From contig NZ_CP065047.1 of the NCBI RefSeq assembly GCF_015689175.1, positions 3,224,001 through 3,288,000 of the forward strand: 64,000 nucleotides of DNA, read 5' to 3'. The stretch comes from Mycobacterium kubicae (GTDB lineage Bacteria > Actinomycetota > Actinomycetes > Mycobacteriales > Mycobacteriaceae). Below the pieces are notes generated by a model that saw nothing but the letters and a program-made list of their open reading frames with translations, was not told the DNA's origin and searched no databases. This document shows, one piece after another, positions 1 to 10,843 of this stretch (position 1 is its first letter; each line of letters opens with the position of its first letter). The translations under genes and the position numbers were made by a program.

Positions 1-96
1 CAACGAGCGCGCCGCATCGGGGAGCTTCTTGGCACCGAAGAGCACGATCACCACGACGGCGAGGATCGCCCAATGCCACGGACTGAGACTGCCCAC
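1..96 (-). CDS. tatA: Sec-independent protein translocase TatA (5' part only)
   Basis: The window holds only the first 32 codons. They start at GTG (94-96) behind a clear GGAGGT ribosome site and encode the single N-terminal membrane helix of TatA ([19 protein letters not shown]) followed by the amphipathic segment [12 protein letters not shown]. TatA oligomers form the pore that exports folded twin-arginine proteins. The gene lies just downstream of pafC on the same strand, as I recall for Rv2094c next to the paf genes. The rest of the gene is outside the window. Confidence 0.93.
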   Translation of the reverse strand, partial: MGSLSPWHWAILAVVVIVLFGAKKLPDAARSL

Positions 97-197
97 TTTG
101 ATTACCTCCAGACGTTGACCCGATGTTACCGCAGCGGGTGCCGCTGTCCGGCCCAAGCGAGGCGCACCGGCCGCGCGCGCCGCCCGCTTCGCCGGGA

Positions 198-1166
198 TCA
201 GCCCTGCTCAGCGGCGCGATAGGCGGCAAGCGCCGCGGCCGCCTGGTCGCGCACCCGCTGCGCCAGCGACTCCGGGGCCAGCACCTGAACATCGGAGCCG
301 AAGCCCAGCAGCAGGCGGGTCATCCAGGCCTCGGAGGCGTAGGTCATGGCGACTTCGCACGAGCCGTCGGGCAGCTCGCGCTGCACCCGAAGCGGGTAGT
401 ACTCGAACATCCACGACGCCGACGGCGCTACCAGCAGCGTCGCCGACGGCAACGACGGATCGCCGTCGAACAGCGAGGTGTCCGGCGGCGCCTGCAACAC
501 CGGTTCGGGCGGCATGGCCGGCTCACTGAGCTCCGTGGCGTCGACGATGCGGTCGAAGCGGAAGAGCCGAACGCCCTCGGCCTCGCGTGACCAGGCCTCC
601 AGGTAACTGTGGCCACCGATCAGTAGGACCCGGATCGGGTCGACGGTCCGGGTGGTCAGCGAGTCGTGCGAGGCGGAGTAGTAGTCGATGGTCAGCGCAC
701 GTTTGTCGTGCACCGCTGCGCGAACGGTCGCGGCGGCCCGGCTCTCGACGGGTGCCGGCTCGTCGACGACGGCCGCCGCGGTGTCGTTGCCGGCGGCGCC
801 TGCGGCCACCGCGATCTTGGCGATGGCGCTGCGCGCGGCCTCCGGATCGACCACCCCGGGGATATCGGCCAGCGCGCGCAGCGCCACCAAGAGCCCGGTG
901 GCTTCCGGCGAGGTGAGCTTGAGCGGCCGGTCGATGCCTGCCGAGAAGGTCACCTCGACGGTGTCACCGGAGAAGGCGAAATCGATCAGATCACCGGGCA
1001 GGTATCCCGGCAGGCCGCACATCCACAGCTGGTTGAGGTCTTCCTCGAGCTGCTTGGCGGACACCCCCAGATCGGCCGCGGCTTCAGCTCGGGTGATCCG
1101 CGGGTTGGCCTGGAAGTACGGCACCATATTGAGCAGCCGCACCAGCCGGGTGGAAACGGAAGTCAT
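198..1166 (-). CDS. pafC: WYL-domain transcriptional regulator PafC
   Basis: A 322-residue protein with an N-terminal winged-helix segment (residues 1-70, including [22 protein letters not shown]) and a WYL domain around residues 150-225. In that domain the signature reads SYLEAW within [18 protein letters not shown], followed by RLFRFDRI. PafB and PafC act together as a transcriptional activator of the mycobacterial DNA-damage response (established for PafBC). The ATG overlaps the pafB stop by 4 nt, so the two are translationally coupled and probably made in equal amounts. Length and synteny match Rv2095c. Confidence 0.95.
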   Translation of the reverse strand: MTSVSTRLVRLLNMVPYFQANPRITRAEAAADLGVSAKQLEEDLNQLWMCGLPGYLPGDLIDFAFSGDTVEVTFSAGIDRPLKLTSPEATGLLVALRALADIPGVVDPEAARSAIAKIAVAAGAAGNDTAAAVVDEPAPVESRAAATVRAAVHDKRALTIDYYSASHDSLTTRTVDPIRVLLIGGHSYLEAWSREAEGVRLFRFDRIVDATELSEPAMPPEPVLQAPPDTSLFDGDPSLPSATLLVAPSASWMFEYYPLRVQRELPDGSCEVAMTYASEAWMTRLLLGFGSDVQVLAPESLAQRVRDQAAAALAAYRAAEQG

Positions 1167-2161
1167 AGCCGCTCCTCCTCAACTCCCGCCTGCGCAGCCA
1201 ATCGGGCCAGCACATCGTCGCGCAGCGACGGGGGCGCCAACACGATGGCGTCCGGACCGTAGCCGGCGATCTCACGCGCCAGGCGGTCACTGAACCCGAT
1301 GTCGAGCTGGATCACCTCTCCGTCGCGGCCGGCCAGTCGGCGCGGCCCGATGCGGGTGCCGGCGCGGCGCAAAGCGGTGGCTCGCCCGTCGGCCACCCAC
1401 ACCGTCGCGTGCACACCGCTGGGTGCTTCACTGACCGTTTGGGCCACGATGTGGCGCAGGTCGACACCATCCGGGATGGTCACCGCTCCCGGCGGGCCGA
1501 TCGGCTTCACCTCGCCGCCGATGCGCGACAGGCGGAAGGTACGGGTGGCGTCGCGGTCGCGGTCATGGCCGACCAGGTACCAGCGGCCCTTCTCGGTGAC
1601 CACGCCCCACGGCTCCACCGTGCGGGTGGTGTAGGGCTCGGCGCGCGTCGACCGGTGCGCGAACTGCACGGCCTGGCGAGCATCGATGGCGGACAACAGG
1701 ATTCCGAGGACTTCCTCCGACCCCCGCAAGCCCGGCACGCCCGCGGGCGAGGCGATGGCCACCGGCGCGTCGGGGTCGACGTCCACCCCCGCCGCGCGCA
1801 GCTTGAGTAGCGCTCCCTGGGTTGCGGTGATCAGCTCGGGCGACTCCCAGAGCTGGGTGGCGACCGCGACCGCGGCCGCCTCCTCGGCGGTCAAATCCAC
1901 GGACGGCAGCGCGTAGGCGTCGCGGTTGATGCGGTAGCCCTCGGTGGGGTCCAGGTTGGACACCCGGCCCACCTCGAGGGGGATGCCGAGGTCGCGCAGT
2001 TCGTTCTTGTCGCGCTCGAACATTCGGGAGAACGCTTCAGCGGTGGGGCTGTCGGAGTAACCCGCCACGCTTGACCTGATCTTCTCCGCGGTGATGTATC
2101 CGCGGGTAGACAGCAGGGCGATGACGAGATTGACCAGTCGTTCGACTTTCGAGGTCGCCAT
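1163..2161 (-). CDS. pafB: WYL-domain transcriptional regulator PafB
   Basis: I place the start at the ATG encoding MATSKVERLVNLVIALL (332 residues). An in-frame upstream extension reaches 2251 but runs toward pafA and has no family support. The N-terminal winged helix (residues 1-65) is followed by a WYL domain with an intact signature, GRWYLVGHDRDRDATRTFRL (about residues 185-205). It pairs with PafC to regulate the DNA-damage response. The gene begins 29 nt after the pafA stop, and its own stop overlaps the pafC start. Confidence 0.95.
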   Translation of the reverse strand: MATSKVERLVNLVIALLSTRGYITAEKIRSSVAGYSDSPTAEAFSRMFERDKNELRDLGIPLEVGRVSNLDPTEGYRINRDAYALPSVDLTAEEAAAVAVATQLWESPELITATQGALLKLRAAGVDVDPDAPVAIASPAGVPGLRGSEEVLGILLSAIDARQAVQFAHRSTRAEPYTTRTVEPWGVVTEKGRWYLVGHDRDRDATRTFRLSRIGGEVKPIGPPGAVTIPDGVDLRHIVAQTVSEAPSGVHATVWVADGRATALRRAGTRIGPRRLAGRDGEVIQLDIGFSDRLAREIAGYGPDAIVLAPPSLRDDVLARLAAQAGVEEERL

Positions 2162-2190
2162 TGGCTCCAGATTAGGCCACCGGGGTGGCG

Positions 2191-3549
2191 CTACATGCTC
2201 GCGATGAGGCGTTTGACCCGTTCGTCGACCGCGCGGAACGGGTCCTTGCACAGCACGGTGCGCTGTGCCTGGTCGTTGAGCTTGAGGTGCACCCAGTCCA
2301 CGGTGAAGTCACGGCCGGCGGCTTGGGCGGCGCTGATGAATTCGCCGCGCAGCCGGGCGCGGGTGGTCTGCGGCGGATGGTCGACGGCTTCGGCGATGTC
2401 TTCGTCGGTGGTGACGCGCGCCGCCAGACCCTTGCGCTGCAGCAGGTCGAACACGCCGCGGCCGCGCTTGATGTCGTGGTAGGCCAAGTCCAATTGGGCG
2501 ATCTTGGCGTCCGACAACTCCATGTTGTAGCGGTCCTGGTAGCGCTGGAACAGCTTGCGCTTGATCACCCAGTCGATCTCGGTGTCGACCTTCGCGAAGT
2601 CCTGGCTCTCGACGGCGTCGAGTTGGCGGCCCCACAGGTCGACGACTTGCTCGATCTGCGGGTTTGGCTCGCGGGTTTGGAGGTGTTCGACGGCGCGGCT
2701 GTAGTACTCCCGTTGGATGTCCAGCGCGCTGGCCTGACGCCCGCCCGCCAACCGCACCGGCCGCCGGCCGGTGATGTCATGGCTGACTTCGCGGATGGCG
2801 CGGATCGGGTTGTCCAGCGAGAAGTCGCGGAAGGCCACCCCGGCCTCGATCATTTCGAGCACCAGCGCGGCTGTGCCCACCTTGAGCATGGTGGTGGTCT
2901 CGCACATGTTGGAGTCACCGACGATGACGTGCAGCCGTCGGTACTTCTCGGCGTCGGCGTGCGGCTCGTCGCGGGTGTTGATGATCGGACGGCTGCGGGT
3001 GGTCGCCGAGGAGACGCCCTCCCAGATGTGCTCGGCGCGCTGGGAAAGGCAGAAGGTCGCCGCCTTGGGCGTCTGCAACACCTTGCCCGCGCCGCAGATC
3101 AGCTGGCGGGTGACCAGGAACGGCAGCAGCACATCGGAGATCCGGGAGAACTCACCGGCCCGCACGATCAGGTAGTTCTCGTGGCAGCCGTAGGAGTTGC
3201 CCGCCGAGTCGGTGTTGTTCTTGAACAGGTAGATGTCACCGCCGATGCCTTCGTCGGCAAGCCGCTGCTCGGCGTCGACCAGCAGGTCTTCGAGCACCCA
3301 TTCGCCGGCCCTGTCGTGGGTGACCAGCTGTACCAGACTGTCGCATTCCGCGGTGGCGTATTCAGGGTGGCTGCCCACATCGAGGTACAGGCGGGCGCCG
3401 TTGCGCAGGAAAACGTTAGAGCTGCGACCCCAGGAAACGACTCGGCGGAATAGGTAGCGGGCTACCTCGTCCGGGCTGAGTCGGCGATGACCGTGGAATG
3501 TGCAGGTGACACCGAACTCGGTCTCGATGCCCATGATTCGTCGCTGCAC
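2191..3549 (-). CDS. pafA: Pup-protein ligase PafA
   Basis: A 452-residue glutamine-synthetase-like ligase. It phosphorylates the C-terminal Glu of deamidated Pup and joins it to substrate lysines. The GTG at 3547-3549 gives V(M)[12 protein letters not shown] and exactly the family length; the upstream in-frame extension is rejected. Visible features are the N-terminal metal/ATP Glu in [22 protein letters not shown] with the conserved Asp, [19 protein letters not shown] and [19 protein letters not shown]. Only 82 nt separate it from prcA. In H37Rv, from memory, PE/PPE genes, helZ, a toxin-antitoxin pair and IS6110 lie in this gap. Confidence 0.97.
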   Translation of the reverse strand: MQRRIMGIETEFGVTCTFHGHRRLSPDEVARYLFRRVVSWGRSSNVFLRNGARLYLDVGSHPEYATAECDSLVQLVTHDRAGEWVLEDLLVDAEQRLADEGIGGDIYLFKNNTDSAGNSYGCHENYLIVRAGEFSRISDVLLPFLVTRQLICGAGKVLQTPKAATFCLSQRAEHIWEGVSSATTRSRPIINTRDEPHADAEKYRRLHVIVGDSNMCETTTMLKVGTAALVLEMIEAGVAFRDFSLDNPIRAIREVSHDITGRRPVRLAGGRQASALDIQREYYSRAVEHLQTREPNPQIEQVVDLWGRQLDAVESQDFAKVDTEIDWVIKRKLFQRYQDRYNMELSDAKIAQLDLAYHDIKRGRGVFDLLQRKGLAARVTTDEDIAEAVDHPPQTTRARLRGEFISAAQAAGRDFTVDWVHLKLNDQAQRTVLCKDPFRAVDERVKRLIASM

Positions 3550-3631
3550 GTAATCGAGCGTACTGGTTGTCACACCGGCGCGGTGATAGTGCCGCGCCGC
3601 AGTTGCGTGTGGCGGCTGGCTGTGTCGCGCG

Positions 3632-4402
3632 TCAGCTTGACGACTCGCCGTTCGATTCCGGGGCTTCGCCGTCGGATGCGGCGCCGTTTTCGACATCTCG
3701 CAGCAGGGTCTCCAGCGCGGCGCCCGTGATCCGGCGGAAGGCGCGCCGCGGCCGGCTGGCGTCGAGGACGGCGACCTCCAGGCTGGTTCCAGCGATGCTG
3801 GATTGACCGTTGCTCGGGTTGTCGACACTGCTGGACCGCAACGCCTCCACCGCGATGCGCAACGCATCCGGGAGGTCAGCGTTTTCGGTGTAGGTCTCCT
3901 TGAGCGCGTTGGTGATCGGCTCGGTGGTGCCGCCCATCACCACGAAATGCGGCTCGTCGGCGATCGAACCGTCATAAGTAATGCGGTAGAGCTCCGGGGC
4001 TTTCGTCTCGCCGTAGTGCGCGACCTCGGCCACGCACAACTCGACCTCGTAGGGCTTGGCCTGCTCGGTGAAGATGGTGCCCAGCGTTTGCGCGTAAACG
4101 TTGGCCAGCTGCCGGCCGGTGACGTCGCGGCGGTCGTAGGCGTAGCCGCGGGTGTCGGCGAACTGAATGCCGCCGCGGCGCAGGTTGTCGAATTCGTTGA
4201 ACTTGCCGGCGGCCGCGAAGCCGACCCGGTCGTAGAGTTCGCTGATCTTCTGCAACGACCGCGACGGGTTCTCCGCGACGAACAGCACTCCCCCGGCGTA
4301 CGCGAGCGCCACGACGCTGCGGCCGCGGGCGATGCCTTTGCGCGCGAGCTCGCTGCGCTCACGCATCGCCTGCTCAGGGGAAATGAAATACGGGAAGCTC
4401 AC
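3632..4402 (-). CDS. prcA: 20S proteasome alpha subunit
   Basis: A 256-residue alpha subunit that forms the outer rings and gate of the 20S core. The N-terminus [20 protein letters not shown] matches the gating segment of actinobacterial PrcA. The C-terminal tail is acidic and Ser-rich ([15 protein letters not shown]). There is no propeptide or catalytic Thr, as expected for an alpha subunit. The start codon overlaps the prcB stop by 4 nt (ATGA), which favours balanced synthesis of the two subunits. Confidence 0.97.
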   Translation of the reverse strand: MSFPYFISPEQAMRERSELARKGIARGRSVVALAYAGGVLFVAENPSRSLQKISELYDRVGFAAAGKFNEFDNLRRGGIQFADTRGYAYDRRDVTGRQLANVYAQTLGTIFTEQAKPYEVELCVAEVAHYGETKAPELYRITYDGSIADEPHFVVMGGTTEPITNALKETYTENADLPDALRIAVEALRSSSVDNPSNGQSSIAGTSLEVAVLDASRPRRAFRRITGAALETLLRDVENGAASDGEAPESNGESSS

Positions 4403-5271
4403 TTCTCACCGCCGTCGGGGCCGAAAGTGTCCGCGCGCGAGCGGCTTTCGATCACGCTGCGGGCCAATCCGGCGATGCGCTCCTCTGCGACATCGACCGC
4501 CCCTTCGGCGTCGATGGTGACAGCCGTGGGGTAGATGCCGCGCACCAGGTCCGGCCCACCGGTGGCGGAGTCGTCGTCGGCGGCGTCGTAGAGCGCTTCC
4601 ACGGCTACCCGCAGCGCCGAGTCGGCGTCGGTGACCTGGCTGTACAGCTTCTTGATCGATGACTTGGCGAAGATCGAACCCGAGCCCACCGACTGATAGC
4701 CCTCTTCTTCGATGTTCCAGCCGCCGGCTGCGTCGAAGGAGACGATGCGGCCCGCCGATTCCGGGTCGGGAGCCGAGAGGTCGTAACCGACCAGCAGGGG
4801 CAGCGCCACCAGGCCCTGCATGGCGGCGGGCAGGTTGCTGCGCACCATGATCGCCAGCCGGTTGACCTTGCCGGCGAAGGTGAGCGGGACGCCTTCGAGC
4901 TTCTCGTAGTGCTCGAGCTCGACGGCATAAAGGCGGGCGAATTCCACGGCGATGGCGGCGGTACCGGCGATGCCGGTGGCCGTGTAATCGTCGGTGATGT
5001 AGACCTTGCGCACGTCGCGACCGGCGATCATGTTGCCTTGGGTCGAGCGGCGGTCACCGGCGAGCACGACGCCGCCGGGGTATTTCAAGGCCACGATGGT
5101 GGTGCCGTGTGGCAGTTGAGCTGCGGCGGAGGGTTCGCCTCCGCTGATGCTGGCGGGCAGCAATTCCGGCGCCTGGCGGCGCAGGAAGTCAGCGAAGGAC
5201 GACAGGTCTACGGCGGATGATCCGGATAGTGCTGATTTCAGGGACAGGCGATCGGGCAACGGCCAGGTCAC
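4399..5271 (-). CDS. prcB: 20S proteasome beta subunit
   Basis: A 290-residue beta subunit precursor. Autocatalytic removal of a 56-residue propeptide (ending in AQLPHG) would expose Thr57 of [11 protein letters not shown] as the N-terminal nucleophile. Downstream are GDRRSTQG with the conserved Asp/Arg and a lysine in SSIKKLYS. The start is a GTG whose last two bases are part of the pup TGA (GTGA). The gene lies between pup and prcA in one operon. Confidence 0.97.
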   Translation of the reverse strand: MTWPLPDRLSLKSALSGSSAVDLSSFADFLRRQAPELLPASISGGEPSAAAQLPHGTTIVALKYPGGVVLAGDRRSTQGNMIAGRDVRKVYITDDYTATGIAGTAAIAVEFARLYAVELEHYEKLEGVPLTFAGKVNRLAIMVRSNLPAAMQGLVALPLLVGYDLSAPDPESAGRIVSFDAAGGWNIEEEGYQSVGSGSIFAKSSIKKLYSQVTDADSALRVAVEALYDAADDDSATGGPDLVRGIYPTAVTIDAEGAVDVAEERIAGLARSVIESRSRADTFGPDGGEK

Positions 5272-5462
5272 TGTCCGCCCTTTTGGACGTATGCACGCAC
5301 GAAGTCCTCGGCGTTTTCTTCGAGGACGTCATCAATCTCGTCGAGCAGATCGTCGGTCTCCTCGGTCAGCTTCTCGCGACGCTCTTGACCCGCAGCGGTG
5401 CTGCCGGTGACGTCGTCTTCGTCTCCGCCGCCGCCCCCGCGTTTGGTCTGCTCTTGCGCCAT
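5268..5462 (-). CDS. pup: Prokaryotic ubiquitin-like protein Pup
   Basis: The start at [17 protein letters not shown] gives the canonical 64 residues; a 13-codon in-frame upstream extension (MASRRPVTK...) is not used in the family. Pup is intrinsically disordered, with a coiled-coil-prone middle ([24 protein letters not shown]) that binds Mpa. It ends in GGQ, so the C-terminal Gln must be deamidated by Dop before ligation. The stop overlaps the prcB GTG. Confidence 0.97.
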   Translation of the reverse strand: MAQEQTKRGGGGGDEDDVTGSTAAGQERREKLTEETDDLLDEIDDVLEENAEDFVRAYVQKGGQ

Positions 5463-5575
5463 CGCCGCCTCCTGCTTGGTCACTGGCCTTCTAGAGGCCA
5501 TGCGTGCGCGTGATACGCCCGCAAGCTTTTCTCTACCCTACCGGTCAGCACCGACGTTTCTCGGTTTAACCAGTG

Positions 5576-7084
5576 TCAGCTGGTCAGTTGTTCCACCAAC
5601 TCCACCGCGCTGCTCACCGAGTCCAATAACGCTCCCACATGGGCCTTACTGCCCCGCAGCGGCTCCAGCGTCGGGATGCGAACCAGCGAATCCCCGCCGA
5701 GGTCGAAGATCACCGAGTCCCAGCTGGCCGCGGCGATGTCGGCGCCGAACCGGCGCAGGCATTCACCGCGGAAGTAAGCGCGGGTGTCGGTGGGGGGCTT
5801 GTCGACGGCTTCCAGCACCTGATGTTCGGTCACCAGACGCTTCATCGACCCGCGCGCGACCAGGCGGTTGTACAGCCCCTTGTCCAGCCGGACATCGGAA
5901 TACTGCAGATCGACCAGGTGCAGCCGGGGTGCGGACCAGCTCAGGTTCTCCCGCTGCCGGAACCCTTCGAGCAGTCGGAGTTTGGCCGGCCAGTCGAGCA
6001 GTTCGGCACACTCCATCGGGTCGCGCTCGAGTAGGTCCAGCACGTTCGCCCAGGTCTCGACGATGTCGGAGGCCCGCGGGTCGGGATCGCGGCTGTCTAC
6101 CAGCTTGGCCACCCGGTCCAGGTAAATCCGTTGCAGGGCAAGGCCGGTCAACTCACGACCGTCGGCCAGCGCGACCGTCGCGCGCAGCGCCGGGTCGCGG
6201 CTGATGGCGTGGACCGCGTGCACCGGCCGGGCCAGGGTCAGGTCGGTCAGGTCGATGCCGTGCGCCGGACCTTCCTCGATGAGGTCGAGAACCAGCGCGG
6301 TGGTGCCCAGCTTCAGGTAGGTCGACGTCTCGGCGAGGTTGGCGTCGCCGATGATGACGTGCAGGCGGCGGTATCTGTCCGCGTCGGCGTGCGGTTCGTC
6401 GCGGGTGTTGATGATGCCGCGCTTGAGCGTGGTTTCCAGGCCGACCTCGACCTCGATGTAGTCCGAACGCTGCGACAGCTGGAATCCGGGCTCGTCACCG
6501 GAGGGGCCGATGCCCACTCGGCCGGAACCGGTGACCACCTGCCGGGAGACCAGGAACGGGGTCAGGCCGGCGATGATGGCCGAGAACGGTGTCTGCCGCG
6601 ACATCAGGTAGTTCTCGTGGGAGCCGTAGGAGGCCCCTTTGCCGTCGACGTTGTTCTTGTAGAGCTGCAGTTTGGCTGCGCCGGGCACGCTGGCGACGTG
6701 GCGGGCCGCGGCCTCCATGACGCGCTCGCCGGCCTTGTCCCAGATCACCGCGTCCAGCGGGTCGGTGCACTCGGGCGCGGAGTACTCCGGGTGAGCGTGG
6801 TCGACGTAGAGCCGGGCGCCGTTGGTCAGGATCATGTTGGCGGCGCCGACCTCATCGGCGTCGACGACGGGCGGCGGGCCGGCCGAACGGCTGAGGTCGA
6901 AGCCGCGGGCGTCTCGCAGCGGCGATTCCACCTCGTAGTCCCAACGAGTGCGTTTGGCGCGCTGTATACCGGCGGCGGCGGCGTAAGCCAGTACCGCCTG
7001 AGTCGAGGTGAGGATCGGGTTGGCGGTCGGGTCTGACGGCGAGGATATGCCGTACTCGACCTCCGTCCCGATAATCCGTTGCAT
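5576..7084 (-). CDS. dop: Deamidase/depupylase of Pup
   Basis: A 502-residue paralogue of PafA. It converts the C-terminal Gln of Pup to Glu and also removes Pup from substrates. Evidence includes [12 protein letters not shown] with the N-terminal metal-binding Glu, the Dop-specific insert near residues 45-80 ([16 protein letters not shown]), [15 protein letters not shown] with the catalytic Asp, and [19 protein letters not shown], which is shared with PafA. It is transcribed toward pup with a 113-nt gap, so it may have its own promoter or read into pup-prcBA. It is divergent from the membrane gene at 7154. Confidence 0.97.
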   Translation of the reverse strand: MQRIIGTEVEYGISSPSDPTANPILTSTQAVLAYAAAAGIQRAKRTRWDYEVESPLRDARGFDLSRSAGPPPVVDADEVGAANMILTNGARLYVDHAHPEYSAPECTDPLDAVIWDKAGERVMEAAARHVASVPGAAKLQLYKNNVDGKGASYGSHENYLMSRQTPFSAIIAGLTPFLVSRQVVTGSGRVGIGPSGDEPGFQLSQRSDYIEVEVGLETTLKRGIINTRDEPHADADRYRRLHVIIGDANLAETSTYLKLGTTALVLDLIEEGPAHGIDLTDLTLARPVHAVHAISRDPALRATVALADGRELTGLALQRIYLDRVAKLVDSRDPDPRASDIVETWANVLDLLERDPMECAELLDWPAKLRLLEGFRQRENLSWSAPRLHLVDLQYSDVRLDKGLYNRLVARGSMKRLVTEHQVLEAVDKPPTDTRAYFRGECLRRFGADIAAASWDSVIFDLGGDSLVRIPTLEPLRGSKAHVGALLDSVSSAVELVEQLTS

Positions 7085-7153
7085 GCCTTAAAGAGTAGGT
7101 GCGCGCGCCGACTAGCAGCGCGCGGGTGGCGGCCGGGGCTAATGTGACCCGGC

Positions 7154-8353
7154 ATGAACCGTTCCCCGCGTCGTTCGCTAGTGCACCGAGAGTCGGCGAC
7201 GGCCGCGGCCGAGAGTTGGTTCTTGCTGCGGGGCTTGCCCTCGGTACTGACCACGCGCGGACGCTGGCGCCGGCTGTGGTCGAGGTCTGCTCCCATGCTG
7301 GCGGCCTGGGCGGCGGTGGAGAGTTGCCTGCTCGCGATCTATTTCGTCAGCGCCGGCCGGGACGTCGAGATCGCCGGCACCCCAACGACTTCGCAGTGGG
7401 TGATCCTGGGCCTGCTGGCGGTCGCGCTCCCGCTGGCCGCCCTCGCCGGCTGGCTGGTGTCGCGTATCTCGGCGGTCCGGGTCCGCGCGATAGCGGCGAC
7501 CGTAGCCGTGGCCATCGCGGTCGTTTCCGACGTCATCGAAGCCGGCAGCGATCCAGTTCAACTGTCCCGGGCCGCCGTCATCCTCACTCTCACGCTGGTC
7601 CTGACCGGCTGTGGGATCGGGTCGGTGCTCGGCTGGGCGGTGCGCATGACGCTGTCGCACCTGGCGACGGTCGGCGAGCTGGCGATACGGGCGCTGCCGG
7701 TGGTGCTGCTGACCGCCCTGGTGTTCTTCAACACCTACGTGTGGCTGATGGCGGCGAACATCAGCGACGCCAGGCTTTGGCTGTCGATCGTTTTCCTGCT
7801 GGCCATTGCCGGGGCATTCGTCGTGTCCAAGACCATTGAACGGGTGCGGCCGATGCTGCGCGACACCGCGGTGCTGCCCGAAGGCAGCGAGAGCCTGTCC
7901 GACACCCCGTTTGCCGCGATGCCCGACCCGTCGCCGCGGGCACCGCTGAAGCGGGCGGAACGGCTGAACGTGGTCTTCTTGCTGGCGACCTCTCAACTCG
8001 TCGAGATCCTCGTCGTGGCGTCGGTGACGGCCACCATCTACCTCATTCTCGGGTTGCTGATCCTCACTCCGCCGTTGGTCAAGGAGTGGACGCACACCAC
8101 CGTCAACACGGCGACGGTGCTGGGCATGACCTTTCCGGCGCCCAGTTCCCTGATCCACATCTGCCTGTTCCTGGGCGCGCTGACGTTCATGTACATCAGC
8201 GCCCGCGCGGTTGACGACGCCGAGTACCGGGCGATGTTTCTCGATCCGCTGATCGATGATCTGCACACCGCGTTGATAGCCCGAAGCCGGTACCGCGCGA
8301 ATATTGCGCACACGCCGAATGCCGTTGTTGACGGCGCAGACGGCAGTGGCTAA
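7154..8353 (+). CDS. Polytopic membrane protein of unknown function (Rv2113-like)
   Basis: A 399-residue protein with about eight hydrophobic helices (roughly residues 45-65, 80-103, 110-128, 138-160, 173-195, 205-225, 280-310, 330-352). A polar stretch at 230-275 (SESLSDTPFAAMPDPSPRAP) is likely a cytoplasmic loop. I see no transport or enzyme motif. Position and length match the unknown integral membrane protein that sits between dop and mpa in H37Rv. It starts 69 nt from dop in the opposite direction, and the gene at 8363 follows closely on the same strand. Confidence 0.82.
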   Translation: MNRSPRRSLVHRESATAAAESWFLLRGLPSVLTTRGRWRRLWSRSAPMLAAWAAVESCLLAIYFVSAGRDVEIAGTPTTSQWVILGLLAVALPLAALAGWLVSRISAVRVRAIAATVAVAIAVVSDVIEAGSDPVQLSRAAVILTLTLVLTGCGIGSVLGWAVRMTLSHLATVGELAIRALPVVLLTALVFFNTYVWLMAANISDARLWLSIVFLLAIAGAFVVSKTIERVRPMLRDTAVLPEGSESLSDTPFAAMPDPSPRAPLKRAERLNVVFLLATSQLVEILVVASVTATIYLILGLLILTPPLVKEWTHTTVNTATVLGMTFPAPSSLIHICLFLGALTFMYISARAVDDAEYRAMFLDPLIDDLHTALIARSRYRANIAHTPNAVVDGADGSG

Positions 8354-8362
8354 TTTCGCTTG

Positions 8363-9007
8363 ATGTCGACCACCGAAGACGGGCGGGCCGCGCCCCGACA
8401 TGCGGCAAACATGTCGGGCAAGCGTTATGGCGAAGTGCTGCTGGTGACTCCCGGCGAAGCCGGTCCCCAGGCCGCCGTCTACAACACATACCCGCTCAAC
8501 GACTGTCCGGCCGAGCTGTGGTCGGCGCTGGACCCGCAGGCGATCGCGACCGAACACCGCGCCGCGGGGGCATTACTCAACGGCCCCCGCTATTGGCTGA
8601 TGAATTCCGTCGAGAAGACCCCGCAGGGACCGCTCATCACGAAGAACTTCGGCGGAATCGACATGGTCCTGCAGGCCACCGTGTTGCTTTCGTCGATGAA
8701 TCCCGCGCCTTACACCGTCAATCAGGTGAGCCGGAACACCGTCTTCATCTTCGATGCCGGCGAAGAGATCTACGAGCTGCACGACCCGCAGGGGCAGCGC
8801 TGGGTGATGCAGACCTGGAGCCAAGTGGTCGACCCCAACCTGTCCCGCGCCGACCTGCCGAAGCTCGCTGACCGCCTCAAGCTGCCGGAGAGGTGGACCT
8901 ATCAGCACCGGGTGCTCGCCGAAGAGTTGCGGATCGACACGACCACCCGCGCCGCCCGCGTCCTGCAGGACGACCTGAACAACAGCTATTCGCTGCTGTC
9001 GGACTGA
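8363..9007 (+). CDS. Conserved protein of unknown function (Rv2114-like)
   Basis: A soluble protein of 214 residues from the ATG at 8363. Another ATG at 8411 (MSGKRYGEVLLVTPGEAG) would give 198 residues and also looks natural, because the first 16 residues are low-complexity. Visible stretches include GPRYWLMNSVEKTPQGP, VLLSSMNPAPYTVNQV and QRWVMQTWSQVVDP, with no signal peptide. I do not recognise a catalytic family. It starts 9 nt after the membrane gene and converges on mpa with a 3-nt gap, within the proteasome locus. A link to proteasome biology is only positional. Confidence 0.8.
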   Translation: MSTTEDGRAAPRHAANMSGKRYGEVLLVTPGEAGPQAAVYNTYPLNDCPAELWSALDPQAIATEHRAAGALLNGPRYWLMNSVEKTPQGPLITKNFGGIDMVLQATVLLSSMNPAPYTVNQVSRNTVFIFDAGEEIYELHDPQGQRWVMQTWSQVVDPNLSRADLPKLADRLKLPERWTYQHRVLAEELRIDTTTRAARVLQDDLNNSYSLLSD

Positions 9008-9010
9008 CCC

Positions 9011-10843
9011 TTACAGGTACTGACCCAGGTTCGACTCGGTGTCGATGGCCCGCGACGCGCTGGACGACTTGCCGGTGACCAGCGTGCGGATGTAGACGAT
9101 CCGCTCGCCCTTCTTGCCCGAAATCCGCGCCCAGTCATCGGGGTTGGTGGTGTTGGGCAGGTCCTCGTTCTCGGCGAACTCGTCGACGATCGAGTCGAGC
9201 AGGTGCTGGATGCGCAGACCTGGCTGCCCGGTTTCCAGCACCGACTTGATCGCGTTCTTCTTCGCGCGGTCGACCACGTTCTGGATCATCGCCCCGGAGT
9301 TGAAGTCCTTGAAGTACATGACTTCCTTGTCACCGTTGGCGTAGGTGACCTCCAGGAACCGGTTGTCGTCGATCTCGGCGTACATCCGCTCGACAACCTT
9401 CTCGATCATCGCCTTGATGCAGACCGTGCGATCGCCGCCGAACTCGGCGAGGTCGTCGGCGTGCAGCGGCAGCTCCTCGGTCAAGTACTTCGAGAAGATG
9501 TCTTGCGCCGCTTCGGCGTCCGGGCGTTCGATCTTGATCTTCACGTCCAGTCGTCCTGGACGCAGGATGGCCGGGTCGATCATGTCCTCGCGGTTGGAGG
9601 CGCCGATCACGATGACGTTCTCGAGTCCCTCCACGCCGTCGATCTCGCTCAGCAGCTGCGGGACCACGGTGGTCTCGACGTCGGAGGAGACACCGGTGCC
9701 GCGGGTACGGAAGATCGAGTCCATCTCGTCGAAGAACACGATGACCGGTGTGCCTTCGGACGCCTTCTCCCGGGCGCGCTGGAAGATCAGCCGGATGTGC
9801 CGCTCGGTTTCGCCGACGAACTTGTTCAGCAGCTCGGGACCCTTGATGTTCAAGAAGTACGACTTGGCTTCGCGGGCATCGTCGCCGCGCACCTCGGCCA
9901 TCTTCTTGGCCAGCGAGTTGGCCACCGCCTTGGCGATGAGCGTCTTACCGCATCCAGGCGGGCCGTAGAGCAGCACACCTTTGGGCGGCCGCAACGCGTA
10001 CTCGCGGTACAGCTCCTTGTGCAGGAACGGCAGCTCGACGGCATCGCGGATCTGCTCGATCTGGCGAGTCAGACCACCGATGTCCTCGTAGCTGACATCG
10101 GGCACCTCTTCCAGCACCAGGTCTTCGACCTCGGCCTTCGGGATGCGCTCGAAGGCGTAACCGGCTTTGGTGTCCACCAGCAGGGAGTCACCCGGGCGCA
10201 GCTTGCGCGGCCGGGTGTCGTCGTTGATGCCGTCGACAATGGTGCCCTCCGGCAAGTCCTCGGCCACCAGCGGCTCGGCCAGCCACACGATGCGTTCCTC
10301 GTCGGCGTGGCCGACCACCAGGGCGCGGTGCCCGTCGGCGAGAAGTTCACGCAGCGTCGAGATCTCACCGACCGATTCGAAGGTGCCGGCCTCGACGACG
10401 GTGAGGGCTTCGTTGAGCCGGACCGTCTGACCCTTCTTCAACGAAGTGGCGTCGATGTTGGGCGAGCACGTCAGTCGCATCTTGCGGCCGGAGGTGAACA
10501 CGTCGACGGTTTCGTCGTCGTGTGCGGCGAGCAGTACGCCGTAGCCGCTGGGCGGCTGCCCCAACCGGTCGACTTCCTCGCGCAGCGCGAGCAACTGCTG
10601 GCGAGCCTCTTTCAGCGTCTCCATCAACTTCGAATTGCGCGCCGCGAGCGAGTCGACCCGCGCCTCGAGCTGATGCACGTCGCGGGTCGACCGCGCCGGG
10701 CCGGGCTGGCCCGCGGCGTTGTCGAGTTGCTCGCGCAGTACTGCGGCTTCGCGTCGCAGCTGTTCCAACTCTGCCGCGTCTTCGCTGGACAGAGGGATAT
10801 CGCGGGGGGTCCCGAATGCTTCAGAACGCTCTGAGTCACCCAT
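9011..10843 (-). CDS. mpa: Proteasome-activating AAA+ ATPase Mpa/ARC
   Basis: A 610-residue hexameric unfoldase that recognises Pup and feeds substrates to the 20S core. It has an N-terminal coiled coil (about 22-95) that binds Pup, tandem OB folds (about 98-245), a Walker A GPPGCGKT (294-301), a Walker B VIVFFDE (367-373) and an arginine-rich AAA second half. It ends in GQYL, the C-terminal motif needed to dock on the PrcA rings. A good ribosome site (AAAGGAG) lies 7-8 nt before the ATG. Confidence 0.97.
   Translation of the reverse strand: MGDSERSEAFGTPRDIPLSSEDAAELEQLRREAAVLREQLDNAAGQPGPARSTRDVHQLEARVDSLAARNSKLMETLKEARQQLLALREEVDRLGQPPSGYGVLLAAHDDETVDVFTSGRKMRLTCSPNIDATSLKKGQTVRLNEALTVVEAGTFESVGEISTLRELLADGHRALVVGHADEERIVWLAEPLVAEDLPEGTIVDGINDDTRPRKLRPGDSLLVDTKAGYAFERIPKAEVEDLVLEEVPDVSYEDIGGLTRQIEQIRDAVELPFLHKELYREYALRPPKGVLLYGPPGCGKTLIAKAVANSLAKKMAEVRGDDAREAKSYFLNIKGPELLNKFVGETERHIRLIFQRAREKASEGTPVIVFFDEMDSIFRTRGTGVSSDVETTVVPQLLSEIDGVEGLENVIVIGASNREDMIDPAILRPGRLDVKIKIERPDAEAAQDIFSKYLTEELPLHADDLAEFGGDRTVCIKAMIEKVVERMYAEIDDNRFLEVTYANGDKEVMYFKDFNSGAMIQNVVDRAKKNAIKSVLETGQPGLRIQHLLDSIVDEFAENEDLPNTTNPDDWARISGKKGERIVYIRTLVTGKSSSASRAIDTESNLGQYL

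Noticed and set aside
2185..3453. 422-aa ORF on the plus strand across pafA
   Set aside because: High-GC shadow frame opposite a certain gene; no family resemblance.
7178..8557. 459-aa minus-strand ORF across the membrane gene
   Set aside because: Arg/Gln/His-rich composition of an antisense frame; overlaps two better genes.
9203..10834. 543-aa plus-strand ORF across mpa
   Set aside because: Antisense shadow of mpa with typical compositional bias.
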